The translations under genes were made by a program, and so were the position numbers. Source: Metabacillus sediminilitoris (GTDB lineage Bacteria; Bacillota; Bacilli; Bacillales; Bacillaceae). Taken from it: a stretch of 64,000 nucleotides of DNA. Under the pieces are notes generated by a model. The model was not told the origin of the DNA. It did not search any database and was given only the letters and a program-made list of their open reading frames with translations. Below, piece by piece: positions 18,469-27,856 of the stretch (within the stretch, counting starts at the first letter, position 1; every line of letters begins with the position of its first letter). The stretch is from contig NZ_CP046266.1 in NCBI RefSeq assembly GCF_009720625.1, forward strand, positions 1,001,501-1,065,500, in the 5' to 3' direction.

Positions 18469-18933
18469 TTATTTTCTCTTCCTAATAGGGACCTTTACAA
18501 ATTCATCATGGCGGATTTGCATTGTTGGTTCTGAAATGGTGAGTGATTCGCCGGGAGCGGCAAATCCTCCGGTAACCGAGGCAATAATTCCTCTTCCATT
18601 TCCCGCAACATCACCGCGTACAGTGACGATTAACGCTGTTGAACCGGGATTACTCTGAGTGATCGAAATGGTCTCAGATTGCTCATCGATAGGTACGGCA
18701 AAAGACTTTGCTTGATTCGGCTGAAGTCTGACCCGTTGGGGTGGATGAAGCACAGTTATAGGCGAGCCAGAAGGCGGAAGCGGCTGTGGATTCAAGGCAA
18801 CTTGGTTGATTTTAAAAACTGCGTTAAGGGTCCGTTGCGTTTGATTTGTAAGCATCACTACTACCGTATTAATAGGGCTTCCATTTTGTGTTTGAGAGGG
18901 GACAAGAAACGGTCCAGTTCGAAATATAGCCAT
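18469..18933 (-). CDS. Hypothetical beta-rich protein with SigK-type promoter
   Basis: A 154-residue protein with no signal peptide or cysteines. Its composition (Thr/Ser/Val/Pro, NPQPLPPSGSP, LIVTVRGDVAGNG) suggests a beta-sandwich structural protein, and it ends in a basic KVPIRKRK tail. I do not recognise a named family. The ATG follows AAGAAGG. A CATATAGTA element lies 37 bases upstream with an AC-containing -35, so expression in the late mother cell is likely. It may be another spore-surface protein. Confidence 0.55.
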   Translation of the reverse strand: MAIFRTGPFLVPSQTQNGSPINTVVVMLTNQTQRTLNAVFKINQVALNPQPLPPSGSPITVLHPPQRVRLQPNQAKSFAVPIDEQSETISITQSNPGSTALIVTVRGDVAGNGRGIIASVTGGFAAPGESLTISEPTMQIRHDEFVKVPIRKRK

Positions 18934-18970
18934 AAATAACCTTCTTTCCAGTAGTTTTTTTAATACAATC

Positions 18971-18979
18971 TACTATATG
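18971..18979 (-). promoter_or_regulatory. Putative SigK-type -10 element
   Basis: On the minus strand CATATAGTA, with ACACGC about 18 bases upstream, preceding the 154-residue gene. Confidence 0.5.
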
Positions 18980-19190
18980 AGAATTCATTTTTTTTGCGTG
19001 TATGTTTGTCTTTATCTTTTAATTCAAAAAGCGTATACCAGCTAAATGGCATACGCTTTTAGCTTTGATCTTTTATTACATTTAAACAGTAGTTCTCCTC
19101 CATTGATGGTAGTTTTACATAATATCTATACATAAAGGAAATGAGAGTATAAACTACTATTTCATTAGCAGAGGATTTTTTTCGTAGATT

Positions 19191-20054
19191 TTATATTGTA
19201 AATCCTAATTTTCTTATTAAATCAAATTCACCTTCTGTAAAACTACTTAAATCACGTTTTTTATGTCTTCCCAATGAGTGGGGAGGGTGAATCAATTTTG
19301 CTAATTGATCGATGTTATATTTTGATTGATCTAATTCTAAAAAGGAAATAAGGCTCCTGATTTCCTTCTCTGGATTCATGCATAAATCATTAAAGTTAAT
19401 AACCAAGAAGTTGTGATTGAAGAGTTCCTGTCCTAGTCGTATCGCTTTTTCATTTGCTGCAAACCAATATTGAAGACTGGATTTTGGATCCGCTTTGGTA
19501 CCTGGTTTAATGTTATATAAGTCTCCCCACTTGTAAAACTGATTTTGATTGCTGCTGTAAGCCATTTCCAACCCGTTGCGTATAACAAGTACATATTTTA
19601 TCTTCTTAAAATATTTCGCCAAGAATTCTATATAAATATGCGTTACCGGATTTTTCCATCCCCAGCCTATAGAATTGGAATGATTCGTTTCTAGGGATGT
19701 CAACATGCTTTCCTCAAAGTTTATTAGTCGTTTGAAGATAACTTGTTTATTATTTCTATGATTCTTTTTAAACCATTCAGGGGACCCAAATAACTTTGCA
19801 AATTCTAGATTGTCATTCGCCTTATTTAAAGGGCCTATATAATATCCTAGTTCTTTCATTATTTCTGCAACGACCCTGGTCCCGCTTCCGCCTACACCTC
19901 CAATGACGACTGGTCCATGGAAAATCTCTCTTAAATGTTTATTTTCTCGAATTTTTTTTCGCTCCTTCTCTAATATTATTGTTGCTAATAGAATATGATA
20001 TGAAAAATCCAGCAGTCTTGTATAAGACAAGCGCCGCAAAATGATAAGATTCAA
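19191..20054 (-). CDS. Sulfotransferase-family protein
   Basis: A 287-residue protein starting at TTG, 12 bases after AGGGGG (a long spacing). VVIGGVGGSGTRVVAEIMKE is a phosphosulfate-loop variant (GGSGTR) seen in the sulfotransferase superfamily, and IKYVLVIRNGLEMAYSSNQN supplies the 3'-phosphate site (Arg...Ser). The first 35 residues (RRLSYTRLLDFSYHILLATI) are an extension with some hydrophobic character before the catalytic domain, perhaps a membrane-associating helix. It is not closely related to the other sulfotransferases here. PAPS-dependent sulfation of a glycan is inferred from the fold; GGSGTR proteins can also be inactive relatives. Confidence 0.65.
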   Translation of the reverse strand: MNLIILRRLSYTRLLDFSYHILLATIILEKERKKIRENKHLREIFHGPVVIGGVGGSGTRVVAEIMKELGYYIGPLNKANDNLEFAKLFGSPEWFKKNHRNNKQVIFKRLINFEESMLTSLETNHSNSIGWGWKNPVTHIYIEFLAKYFKKIKYVLVIRNGLEMAYSSNQNQFYKWGDLYNIKPGTKADPKSSLQYWFAANEKAIRLGQELFNHNFLVINFNDLCMNPEKEIRSLISFLELDQSKYNIDQLAKLIHPPHSLGRHKKRDLSSFTEGEFDLIRKLGFTI

Positions 20055-20165
20055 ACTAATGTCATTCCCCCTTAGGTTCCAACTTTTTTAATTCCCTACT
20101 AGACAAGCGTAGAAGCAGCCTGTCGATAAAAGAATAAGATAGAACTATAAAGGTGAGGTGGTTTT

Positions 20166-20318
20166 ATGTGTTTATGCAGTGAATATAAAAAGCGATTTTC
20201 TCCCAATGGTTTGTACCAAGGAAGATCTATGCAGCCGGCAAACGTAAATTACGTAAAGTTAGCTTCTACCCAAGCAATGAAAAAAACAACTTTTAAAAAA
20301 TACGGGAATAAGAAATAA
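20166..20318 (+). CDS. Small basic protein of unknown function
   Basis: A 50-codon gene, MCLCSEYKKRFSPNGLYQGR at the start, with a GGTGAGG ribosome site six bases before the ATG. It is basic, with two early cysteines, and has no membrane segment. It is not a family I know. Its good ribosome site and clean frame support a real gene, in an otherwise decayed stretch. Confidence 0.45.
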   Translation: MCLCSEYKKRFSPNGLYQGRSMQPANVNYVKLASTQAMKKTTFKKYGNKK

Positions 20319-20321
20319 GTG

Positions 20322-20404
20322 CAGTTTAAAAAGCAATTGTTTATTCAATCCCTTTTTGAAATTTTTTATTACCGATTTCTCGTTTCCCAATTAAAATTGA
20401 TAAC
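20322..20404 (-). pseudogene. rmlC: Duplicated 3' end of rmlC with its terminator
   Basis: On the minus strand the sequence encodes VINFNWETRNR and a stop, exactly the C-terminus of the RmlC gene at 31550-32008. The homology continues through the downstream hairpin region (compare 31503-31549). The hairpin here is degenerate. It is a scar of a second rhamnose operon or of recombination with the intact one. Confidence 0.8.
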
Positions 20405-20470
20405 AGAAACGAATCAATAATAGCTATGTTCAAGGAGGTAAAATACCAATTTTGGCTTTAAAAAAAGAAA

Positions 20471-20512
20471 AAATCTCTTATGCCCACTACCAAATATGCA
20501 AATAAGAGATTT
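20471..20512. terminator. Hairpin flanked by A- and T-rich runs
   Basis: AAATCTCTTAT and ATAAGAGATTT are an 11-bp inverted repeat with a 20-base loop. It may have served either strand. Confidence 0.4.
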
Positions 20513-21300
20513 CTATAAAATCGATCATATACAGGTGAAAGTCAGCACTTCCAATTTGATCACCTACTAATCTAAAGACCATCTTTCTAAAGAAATATGA
20601 AGGAATTACATTCTTAAACAATCAAAAATGTACATTCTAATGTTGATATTTATAATTAGGAAGTTCAAATACAAAAGGGGCAACTGCCCGATCTCGACTA
20701 AGAGAGGTCAAGAATTTCTAGATAAAAAATTTTTAAATGAAAATAGGAATTGATCATATAATCACTTATCAATTTACAAATTTCCCCTTGCCAATTCCCA
20801 AAACTAGTATATTTTCAATAAAATAGGACAAAACATCATGCGGTATTTCTTTTAAATCTTTTAACTTAGAACAATACCATATTTCCCTCTCATTCCTTTA
20901 AAAACTTGTGACTATTGATTCGATAAAGGTATATATTTTTTTAACACGTTTTCCATACTGGATCTGTCAAAAGCTGTCCCTATAAATTGTTTCCTAAAAT
21001 AGACTAAAAGCTTATAGGATAATTTTTTTAAATGATTTTCTTTGAAAAGTGTTTCTTAAATAATACCTAGTAACTTTTGATAAATATAATCAAGTATATG
21101 GGTAAATAAAAAAATGACTTGTTGTGATGGGGGAGGAGAGAGGATAATAATAGTTAAACACTTCTTTTCCATAATAAAAGATGAAAAACGATTCATGGAT
21201 TTTCATATCATGAAAATCTCTTTCTTTCTGCTCATGGATGGTCCAAGATGGAAAAATAGGTTTCCTTCACAAAAGGTTGTTAAAGGAAACCTGTTTGATG
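20513..21300 (-). other. Decayed coding remnant, possibly a glycosyltransferase end
   Basis: There is no intact gene in about 790 bases. Read on the minus strand, 20760-21075 gives stretches such as RYYLRNTFQRKSFKKII, QYGKRVKKIYTFIESI and KLKDLKEIPHDVLSYFIENI broken by stops, which look like a former protein. The RYYLRN motif is reminiscent of the C-terminal part of GT2 transferases, but this is weak. Confidence 0.3.
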
Positions 21301-22659
21301 TTATCTCCAGCTATAAACAATTTCCTTACCAATAGGGAATTTGTATAAGATTTGGGGGGATATTTTAATCGCTTTATTTGGAGCCAATTTTAACTTCTCC
21401 AGACTTACTTTTTTAATAGGGTAAAAAGAGTTGTTCATCGATAAATAAAAAGTGTTAAAACATTTGAAAACTTTAAGGTTTGGCAGTTGCGTCTCAAATT
21501 CGATTTTTGATTCAAGATTCTTGCCACTTTGAATTGATTCGATAATTTGATTTGGCAAAGTGATAATTTTCTGGGGGAGGAAACCATAATAATTGAGGGA
21601 GATTTTATCCTTAATCAATCTTTTACAGTCATCCTGAATAAGAAAAATTTCGTCCCGATCATTGGACTTAACCAAGAAGTTATTAAGGATTTTTTTGGAA
21701 AAAACTTCTTTATCAATCTTTTCCCCCACATGATATCTCTGAATTTTTGGATTGGGGACACTGATGGCATCGGACTGTTTAAATTTCAAATAATTCAATG
21801 TTTCCTGATCTTTAATGGGACGTCTCAACTGCCTATCAATATAATAAATTGCTGGTCCTATACCTTTAACGAGCAAACCATCTGGAATAAAATCAAGCTG
21901 TGAACGTACCAAGGCACTGGGCTGGATCCCCCATTTTTGGACGAATTTCTGTATATTTTCTGATTGTATCCGTCGAAGATTTATCTGATTTCTCTTAAAA
22001 CTCGCATGTCCATCGTGGTGAACCAGTGTATCCCCGGCAAGAAGTAGAGTATAACCGGCTCTTGTCGCGCGGAGACAAAAGTCATTATCTTCGGCAGTTC
22101 CTATAGTAAAGCGTTCATCCATCAATCCTATTTTATCAAATACTTCACGTTTTAGCAGTAAACAAAAACCATACAAGACTTGCATAGCTTTCCATTTGGA
22201 GGGATCATGTTGATTAAATCGTGAAGCAAGTTGATGATATTGGACTTCATTAGAATAGTTCACGTTTGCAGGTTTTTTTACACCTGGGGGATTGGTAGAA
22301 TTCGTCAAGGGCCCGACCATTCCTATCCGCGGGCTAATATAAAGGGCCTTTAGCAGGTTATCCAACCAATGATGGGACACGATAGTATCGTTATTCAGCA
22401 ATAGCAATTGCTCTCCTTTAGCCAACTTCATCCCTTGGTTGCAGCCGCCCGCAAACCCCTTGTTTTGTTTATTACAAATAAGTTTAATATCCGGAAACTT
22501 TTTAAGGTACTGAATGGTACCGTCTGTTGAGCCATTATCAACAATGATCAATTCATAAGGTTGATGCGTGTATTTACGAATACTTACTAAACACTTTTTC
22601 GTTTTCTCCAAGTTATTTAATGTCAAAATAATGATACTTGTGAGAGACATGTCAAGCAC
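21301..22659 (-). CDS. GT2 glycosyltransferase with three C-terminal repeats
   Basis: A 452-residue protein from a GTG at 22659, placed after GGAGGAAAGG. Residues 5-220 are a GT-A family 2 domain: TSIIILTLNN, VDNGSTDGT, the metal-binding LLLLNNDT and EDNDFCLRA. Residues 261-315, 329-382 and 395-447 are three imperfect copies of a roughly 54-residue module with pattern Y-x-hydrophobic, pI-K, sL..l.f, ii.lp, and a final Gly-Lys. The first copy (GLLVKGIGPAIYYID) resembles a short beta repeat known from bacterial surface proteins. It may bind the polymer acceptor. The gene is isolated between decayed stretches. Confidence 0.8.
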   Translation of the reverse strand: MLDMSLTSIIILTLNNLEKTKKCLVSIRKYTHQPYELIIVDNGSTDGTIQYLKKFPDIKLICNKQNKGFAGGCNQGMKLAKGEQLLLLNNDTIVSHHWLDNLLKALYISPRIGMVGPLTNSTNPPGVKKPANVNYSNEVQYHQLASRFNQHDPSKWKAMQVLYGFCLLLKREVFDKIGLMDERFTIGTAEDNDFCLRATRAGYTLLLAGDTLVHHDGHASFKRNQINLRRIQSENIQKFVQKWGIQPSALVRSQLDFIPDGLLVKGIGPAIYYIDRQLRRPIKDQETLNYLKFKQSDAISVPNPKIQRYHVGEKIDKEVFSKKILNNFLVKSNDRDEIFLIQDDCKRLIKDKISLNYYGFLPQKIITLPNQIIESIQSGKNLESKIEFETQLPNLKVFKCFNTFYLSMNNSFYPIKKVSLEKLKLAPNKAIKISPQILYKFPIGKEIVYSWR

Positions 22660-22907
22660 AATCCTTTCCTCCGGTAAAACCGGCGATTTCTACAATGATG
22701 ATTTTTACAGTTATAAATAGTTTTCATACCGATGAGAACCATTACACGTATGTTGAAAGAAAACAATTCCTCTCAAAAAAAATAAAAAATATAAAGCAAC
22801 AACCAATTCTAAACATAAACTTCTAATCTTTCCTAACCTGTTAAATCAACAGTTTAAGGTCAATGAGCCAGGGAAGTTCTTGGGTAATAGATATCACCCT
22901 ATATTGA
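22660..22907. other. Intergenic region with no supported gene
   Basis: AT-rich; only the ribosome site of the GT2 gene is recognisable. The gap continues from 23106 to 23359, where I also see no gene. Confidence 0.4.
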
Positions 22908-23105
22908 CAAGAGAAGGATGGATCTATTTAGTATAGTCATGGATTTGTTTTCAAGAAGAATCATAGTTGACAGATAGACAAGCGGATGACCAAAGAGTTA
23001 GTGATTACTGCTTTAAAACCAGTTATTAGGCAGCAGCCTCCAATAGAAAATTTAAATTACCATTCTGACGACGTAATCAATTAAAGGAATATCAACAGAT
23101 CCCCA
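22908..23105 (+). pseudogene. IS3-type orfB fragment
   Basis: The plus strand reads MDLFSRRI, then, after frame changes, DKRMTKELVITALKPVIRQQ and PPIENLNYHSDD. This is the segment between the first and second catalytic Asp of IS3-family transposases. Both ends are missing. It is a different element from the one at 8804. Confidence 0.75.
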
Positions 23106-23359
23106 GAGATCATAGGATTATCACTAGTATAAGTAAAAAGGAGCTGTTATGACTACTCATGAATTGAATCTTTTTACAGTGTTATTTAGAAATTATTAAT
23201 TTTTCATGAAAACAACCAAACTAACAAAAAACAGCATTTTTGAATATATTGTAAGTTGAATAATTATAAAAGGATCCATTTATTAAACAACTCTTTATCT
23301 CTTATTGGATAAAAAAGATACTAAAAACAAAGTAAAACAAATTGAGAATTTTCTCTGTG

Positions 23360-24184
23360 TTAAGTGTCCAATTTATTGACAGAGTTTTTATTTATTGGCT
23401 TTATTTTATAGGTCTTGTCAGGACTTATAATTAATTTATAACCATGTTTTCTTAAACGATCGATAAAACCTTTTAACTTAATACTCTTTACCGAATAATT
23501 TTTAACATAATAATCAATTTCCTTTTGAAACTGAGTAATATTGTGTCCCCAATTTTTTGCTAGATAACGATCATTCCAAGCCGCAAAATACCCCATTCTT
23601 TTAACACCAGCGGAAAATGCTGCATCTGCCGGTAACTTCCATTTATTTTTTTGAATATTCTTCCAACGAAGTCCTCGTTTAATTAAGATTTTTTTTACCA
23701 GACATGTTGTACCGGTATTTGGACAAATATATATTAGTTTGCCCCCTTTACGGAATGGCTTTCCAGGTCGCTTACCCCATATTTCCCCTTGTTCAACTTC
23801 TGGAGTCAATGAATATGGTGAAATTTGTCCCAATTTCGGAAATGTTTCTAATTTGCTTATTAACTCTTTATCCCAGCCGGGTCTGTATTCTAAATCATTT
23901 TCAGAAAAGTGTATATATCGGTATTTATTAATATTCACTGTATTTAATATATGATTAAAAGCAAGACCTCCTTTATTTTCTTTTAGAAAAATAGCTTTAA
24001 AGTTGTATAGCTCAGCTAAACGTTTGAGAGTTAATATAGTCTTAGAATTGGAGGCATTGTCAACAACAATTAAAGTATAGGAAACCGAAACAGTTTCAAT
24101 GTAAGATTTAATTGTTTGTTCTAGTAACTCCGCTCTATTCCAGCTTAACATAATTGTTAAGATATCAACTGAATTTCGATTCAT
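23360..24184 (-). CDS. GT2-like glycosyltransferase
   Basis: 274 residues; the ATG follows GGAGG at six bases. The N-terminus has the GT-A nucleotide-binding pattern (ILTIMLSWNRAELLEQTIKS, LIVVDNASNS), and YIHFSENDLEYRPGWDKEL contains the acidic metal-binding motif. The C-terminal third is Lys-rich. It is shorter than the other GT2 gene and lacks the repeats. It probably transfers a sugar in the same surface-glycan system. Sugar specificity is unknown. Confidence 0.75.
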   Translation of the reverse strand: MNRNSVDILTIMLSWNRAELLEQTIKSYIETVSVSYTLIVVDNASNSKTILTLKRLAELYNFKAIFLKENKGGLAFNHILNTVNINKYRYIHFSENDLEYRPGWDKELISKLETFPKLGQISPYSLTPEVEQGEIWGKRPGKPFRKGGKLIYICPNTGTTCLVKKILIKRGLRWKNIQKNKWKLPADAAFSAGVKRMGYFAAWNDRYLAKNWGHNITQFQKEIDYYVKNYSVKSIKLKGFIDRLRKHGYKLIISPDKTYKIKPINKNSVNKLDT

Positions 24185-24347
24185 TTTTTACCTCCTTCAA
24201 CATTTTTTGATAATACAATATATTGTATTCGGAATAGAATTCGGATGTTCGGGCTAGTACGTTCCTATTATTTCTTAATGCCTCGAAATAACCAAGTTTT
24301 GCTAAAACGGATAAGTATAGCTTAATCCGTTTGGGTTCGAGTACCAA
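24185..24347 (-). pseudogene. Short open frame, probable C-terminal remnant
   Basis: A 60-codon frame (24165-24347, overlapping the GT2 start by 20 bases) reads LGYFEALRNNRNVLARTSEF and YSEYNILYYQKMLKE. It has no ribosome site before its TTG. It looks like the tail of a lost gene whose 3' end carries the GT2 ribosome site, but could be chance. Confidence 0.35.
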
Positions 24348-24396
24348 TTATAGGAGTTATCATCTTTTTGGTATATATGGGGACCATTTCATAATA

Positions 24397-24440
24397 AAAG
24401 ATCGCTAATCATTTTCTATGAAGTAGCGATCTAATTTTTC
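24397..24440. terminator. Hairpin terminator, possibly bidirectional
   Basis: AGATCGCTA and TAGCGATCT pair around a 16-base loop, followed by AATTTTTC on the plus strand. The arm resembles that of the hairpin at 18101. Confidence 0.55.
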
Positions 24441-24989
24441 TTTATAAAAAAGCACAGCTGAAAGTGGGAAGAATATGCCACTGTAAAGTTACATTTACGA
24501 CTCGGTTTCATGGATAAGGATACCGTTTATCCAGAAAAAGCAGTGTACAACTGCTAAAGAACATGACATAAATCAGCTCGAGATTCTTGTAGATTATGCA
24601 AATTATTCATCTCGTTTTTTTAAACATTTCTTAGTTACCTAGAAGTATGTGTCCTACTATCTATTTAAGAAATTACGAAGCAAAAAGGATAAAATGTTTG
24701 ATTTCTATATTTAAATTTTTAAGTAACACAAAGGAATAATGAAAAAAGTAAATTCATGATAGAATGAGGGGATTCAGACTTTGCTGTTTTAAAAGGGAGA
24801 GAGTATGCATACATTCCAAAATACTATTCAGTCTGAAACTCTAGTTTAAAAAAAGGCTTTGACGAAAATGTTTAGCTTTCGCGTTTATGAGTTTATATAT
24901 TAGGCTGGAGTGTTGCATTTTTTTCTTAGAATAAAATCCCCCCTATGTTTATGTTGTAATCATTTGTAATTTTTTTTAAGAATGTTAGA
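24441..24989. other. Intergenic region with no supported gene
   Basis: About 550 AT-rich bases with stops in all frames. I see no conserved motif or repeat. Confidence 0.4.
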
Positions 24990-25892
24990 TTAATTTTTAT
25001 TGCTGCGATAAAAATTAAGAATATCATTTAAAGATGATTCAAATGGAATGGCAGGTTTCCAACCCAATTTCTTTAGTTTATCAGAAATAATATTAACCTG
25101 CTGTTCTATCTGATTCATTTTTGATTTTATCTCAAAGTCTACTGTGGTTAAAGATTTAAACATATTAATGATTTCTTCAAGAGAGCGGCTTTTTTCAGAG
25201 GCAATTTCATATACTTCACCAGGTTCTCCCATCATTAGTAGAATTTCGTAAGCAGAAACAGCATCTCTGACATCAATAAAATCACGATGTGCTTTTGCAT
25301 TTTTCACTTCAAGAATCCTTTCAGATTTATTTTCTTCCATGTCTACTATTTTTTTTGCGAAAATTGAACAAACCCCGTTTGATAAACCGGGTCCTATTAA
25401 ATTGGAGGGTTTGGCGATGACAATATGCATATTGTATAGAACTGCCCATGATTGAGCAATGAGTATTTGAAGAGTTTTGCTTAAACTATAGGGGTTGGTA
25501 AGTGTAGACATGACTGTTGGATTAAATTGAAGGGCAGATCCAATTACAACGATTTTGCAAGATGGATTCTTTTGACGAATGGCGTCGAGTAAATATGCAG
25601 TGGACATGGCGTTTGCTTCCAATGAATAGATAGGATCTATCCATGTTTGCCCTACATGGTTTTTTCCGGCTAAATGAAGGAGGTATTGAGGGTTGACCTT
25701 TTCAATTAATTGTTTAACTTGTTCATTATCGGTAAGATCATAATATTCTGTATTAATTCCAATACCATTCAAAGAGCTTTTTCTTGTAACGCCTGTCACA
25801 TCAAACCCTGCCTTCAAGAAATGTATACATGCGTGCTGACCTGTAAAACCACTTGCTCCTGTAATTAATAACTTAGGCGGCTGTAGATTCAT
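24990..25892 (-). CDS. NAD(P)-dependent sugar epimerase/dehydratase (extended SDR)
   Basis: About 300 residues from the ATG at 25892. LLITGASGFTGQHACIHFL is the Rossmann cofactor loop, NPYSLSKT the Tyr-x3-Lys catalytic pair, and AHRDFIDVRDAV the substrate-side motif of GDP-mannose 4,6-dehydratase / 4-reductase relatives. An open extension to 25961 encodes YPIPAYQQMVNIFKRL, which is the tail of the broken upstream reductase rather than part of this enzyme. The ATG overlaps the upstream frame's TGA (ATGA) and has only a weak ribosome site, so translation may depend on coupling. It makes or modifies a nucleotide sugar; the exact sugar is uncertain. Confidence 0.75.
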   Translation of the reverse strand: MNLQPPKLLITGASGFTGQHACIHFLKAGFDVTGVTRKSSLNGIGINTEYYDLTDNEQVKQLIEKVNPQYLLHLAGKNHVGQTWIDPIYSLEANAMSTAYLLDAIRQKNPSCKIVVIGSALQFNPTVMSTLTNPYSLSKTLQILIAQSWAVLYNMHIVIAKPSNLIGPGLSNGVCSIFAKKIVDMEENKSERILEVKNAKAHRDFIDVRDAVSAYEILLMMGEPGEVYEIASEKSRSLEEIINMFKSLTTVDFEIKSKMNQIEQQVNIISDKLKKLGWKPAIPFESSLNDILNFYRSNKN

Positions 25893-26194
25893 AGGTTGTA
25901 TATCCAATCTTTTAAATATATTAACCATTTGTTGGTAAGCGGGAATTGGGTATTCGAGCATTCATCAGGAATGATTTTTACATTGTCCTTTACAAAGATT
26001 TCTTTTATCTTTTTTAAAAGCGCATATTTTGAAATGTTTGTTGCAGATTTTAAATAATACCGATCATTAACAAGGCTGTTTTTATCATTTATTACTCTTG
26101 ATGTGTAGTGTATATCATACTGGGGCTTTTGCTTTAAATATTCTTTCATTACATGTCCAGACATACACTTTCCACCAAGAATTAATACTTTCAT
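25889..26194 (-). pseudogene. RmlD-like reductase with internal deletion and frameshift
   Basis: The first 35 residues (MKVLILGGKCMSGHVMKEYL) are a reductase Rossmann start with ILGGKCMSGH. The next part (ISKYALLKKIKEIFVKDNV) already belongs to the C-terminal region of such enzymes, so about 150 residues including the Tyr-x3-Lys site are gone. The final PAYQQMVNIFKRL tail is in another frame. The ATG begins one base after the end of the CapE-like gene, as in an operon. The product cannot be active. Confidence 0.7.
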
Positions 26195-27181
26195 CTAAAT
26201 AAACCCACCCTTCATTAACATGTCTTTAATTTCTTCTTTAGTCATTAAACCTGTACTGGAATTATAATTTTTTATATTTACAGATTTAAATTTAGAATAA
26301 TGCTCCTTTAAACCTTTAATGTAAATAGCTGGAAGTATAATGAAATATTCATTGTCAAATACGACCGTCTTTGTACTTTCATATTCTGAAAGAAGTAATT
26401 CATGAATTTTTTCTCCTGGTCGGATACCAAGAATCTCAATCTCAACACTTTTTATATTTGAAGCCTCAATTAATACCTGGGCAAGATCCACAATCCTGCA
26501 TGTAGGCATTTTCATAACGAAGATTTCCCCGCCGATACTTTCAAAAGTTGCTTTAAATACTAGTTTAATAGCATCCTCTACAGTTAAGAAAAAACGCGTC
26601 ATATTTAAATCTGTAATTCCGACCTTTTTCTTATCTTGAATTTGCTTTTTAAACACATGTATGACACTTCCATTTGTACCTAATACATTTCCTCCTCTGA
26701 TACATACGAACCTTGTTTTCGTGTTTAAAGTATTAGCATGAATAATTAGTTTCTCACCCATGGCTTTTGATAACCCATAGAAGTTAGAAGGGTCTGAAGC
26801 TTTGTCCGTTGAAACATAAATAACTTTTTTGACATTGCCGTTAATAGCAGCATCTATGACATTTTGTGTTCCAATAACATTTGTTTTTAATGCTTCAATT
26901 GGTTGTTCTTCACATACAGGTACATGCTTTAAAGCTGCCAAATGAAAAATATAATCAACGTCTTGACTAGCATTGATTAAAGCATGTTTCTCTTTTATAT
27001 CTCCAATAATAAACCGCAATTTTGGATGATGGTCAAACTCTTGTTTCATGGCAAATTGATTAGACTCATTTCTTGAAAAAATACGAATTTCTTTTGGGTT
27101 TAAAGGTAGTAACTGTTTGACTAGTTCATGTCCCCATGAACCTGTCCCGCCTGTAACTAAAATGATTTCGTTATTAAACAA
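26195..27181 (-). CDS. CapE/WbjB-type UDP-N-acetylhexosamine 4,6-dehydratase
   Basis: 328 residues; TTG start nine bases after GGAGG. VTGGTGSWGHELVKQLL is the NAD-binding loop, LAALKHVPVCEEQPIEALKT is diagnostic for the CapE/FlaA1 group, VSTDKASDPSNFYGLSKAMGE carries the catalytic residues, and GIRPGEKIHELLLS is the conserved C-terminal motif. Such enzymes convert UDP-GlcNAc to 4-keto-6-deoxy sugars on the way to UDP-FucNAc/QuiNAc-type sugars. The next genes in such pathways (reductase and 2-epimerase) are present here only as remnants, so the branch may be blocked. Confidence 0.85.
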   Translation of the reverse strand: MFNNEIILVTGGTGSWGHELVKQLLPLNPKEIRIFSRNESNQFAMKQEFDHHPKLRFIIGDIKEKHALINASQDVDYIFHLAALKHVPVCEEQPIEALKTNVIGTQNVIDAAINGNVKKVIYVSTDKASDPSNFYGLSKAMGEKLIIHANTLNTKTRFVCIRGGNVLGTNGSVIHVFKKQIQDKKKVGITDLNMTRFFLTVEDAIKLVFKATFESIGGEIFVMKMPTCRIVDLAQVLIEASNIKSVEIEILGIRPGEKIHELLLSEYESTKTVVFDNEYFIILPAIYIKGLKEHYSKFKSVNIKNYNSSTGLMTKEEIKDMLMKGGFI

Positions 27182-27229
27182 TTTCCATGCCTCCTAATAT
27201 TATTTTTATTATTTTATCCGCCGGTCTTC

Positions 27230-27420
27230 GAGATTAAAAAGAGGTTACCAGCTTCTAAATAGAAAACAGAAATCCCCATTCTTTCTGTTAAAATCATACT
27301 CAACCCTGTTTGTATCTCTTAATACAATACTTTATCGGGTTTTTCGTTTAAAAAATAATCTCTAGACTTTAATACATTACGGATTGTTGCTTCACAAGGG
27401 ATTTTTGTTAGCTTAACAAA
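27230..27420 (-). pseudogene. UDP-GlcNAc 2-epimerase (wecB/capG-type) remnant
   Basis: The minus strand reads NVLKSRDYFLNEKPDKVLY, stop, then a degraded GDTNS region (EIQTGLSM) and RMGISVFYLEAGN. This matches the block kPDavLvlGDTNS...iPvfHmEAGN of non-hydrolysing UDP-GlcNAc 2-epimerases. Only about 60 codons are recognisable, just upstream of the CapE-like gene. Confidence 0.6.
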
Positions 27421-27856
27421 ACATAATCTAGTTCTCTAACCCTAGTTGTCGGAAGAATATATCGCTTAATGACGAGTGAAATATTGTCCAGTATGCACTA
27501 AAATATGTTTTCTGGTAAAATTATCCAATTACTTATAGTGGGCTTAAGCATTTAATCTCAGACCGTGTGCATTAAATAGTCATTACCTTCCCAGTTTTTA
27601 TCCCTTAAACATAAGACTTTTTACTTTCCTAGCTTGGCCTTTACCTTATTTTATATTATGCTTTTACATTTAAATTGCTATAGCCAATACCATTCCCTAT
27701 TAAAAATCAGCAGATTACTTAGGTTATGAATTTTTATTAATTTGAAGAAAATTATGCTTTTAAATCTTTTTATTAGATTAACTTCTATTTCATTACAAAC
27801 TAACAGACCGGCTGTAGCATTTACATAAGAGTAAGGGGAGGACTACTATTCCGTGA
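27421..27856. other. Intergenic region with no supported gene
   Basis: AT-rich with no open frame I can support; it lies between the epimerase remnant and the sulfotransferase tail. Confidence 0.4.

Noticed and set aside
21114..21335. 73-codon plus frame
   Set aside because: No ribosome site, AT-rich random composition, and it overlaps the end of the GT2 gene on the other strand.
25893..25961. Longer N-terminus of the sugar epimerase
   Set aside because: These codons match the tail of the broken reductase upstream; the cofactor-binding start follows the ATG at 25892.
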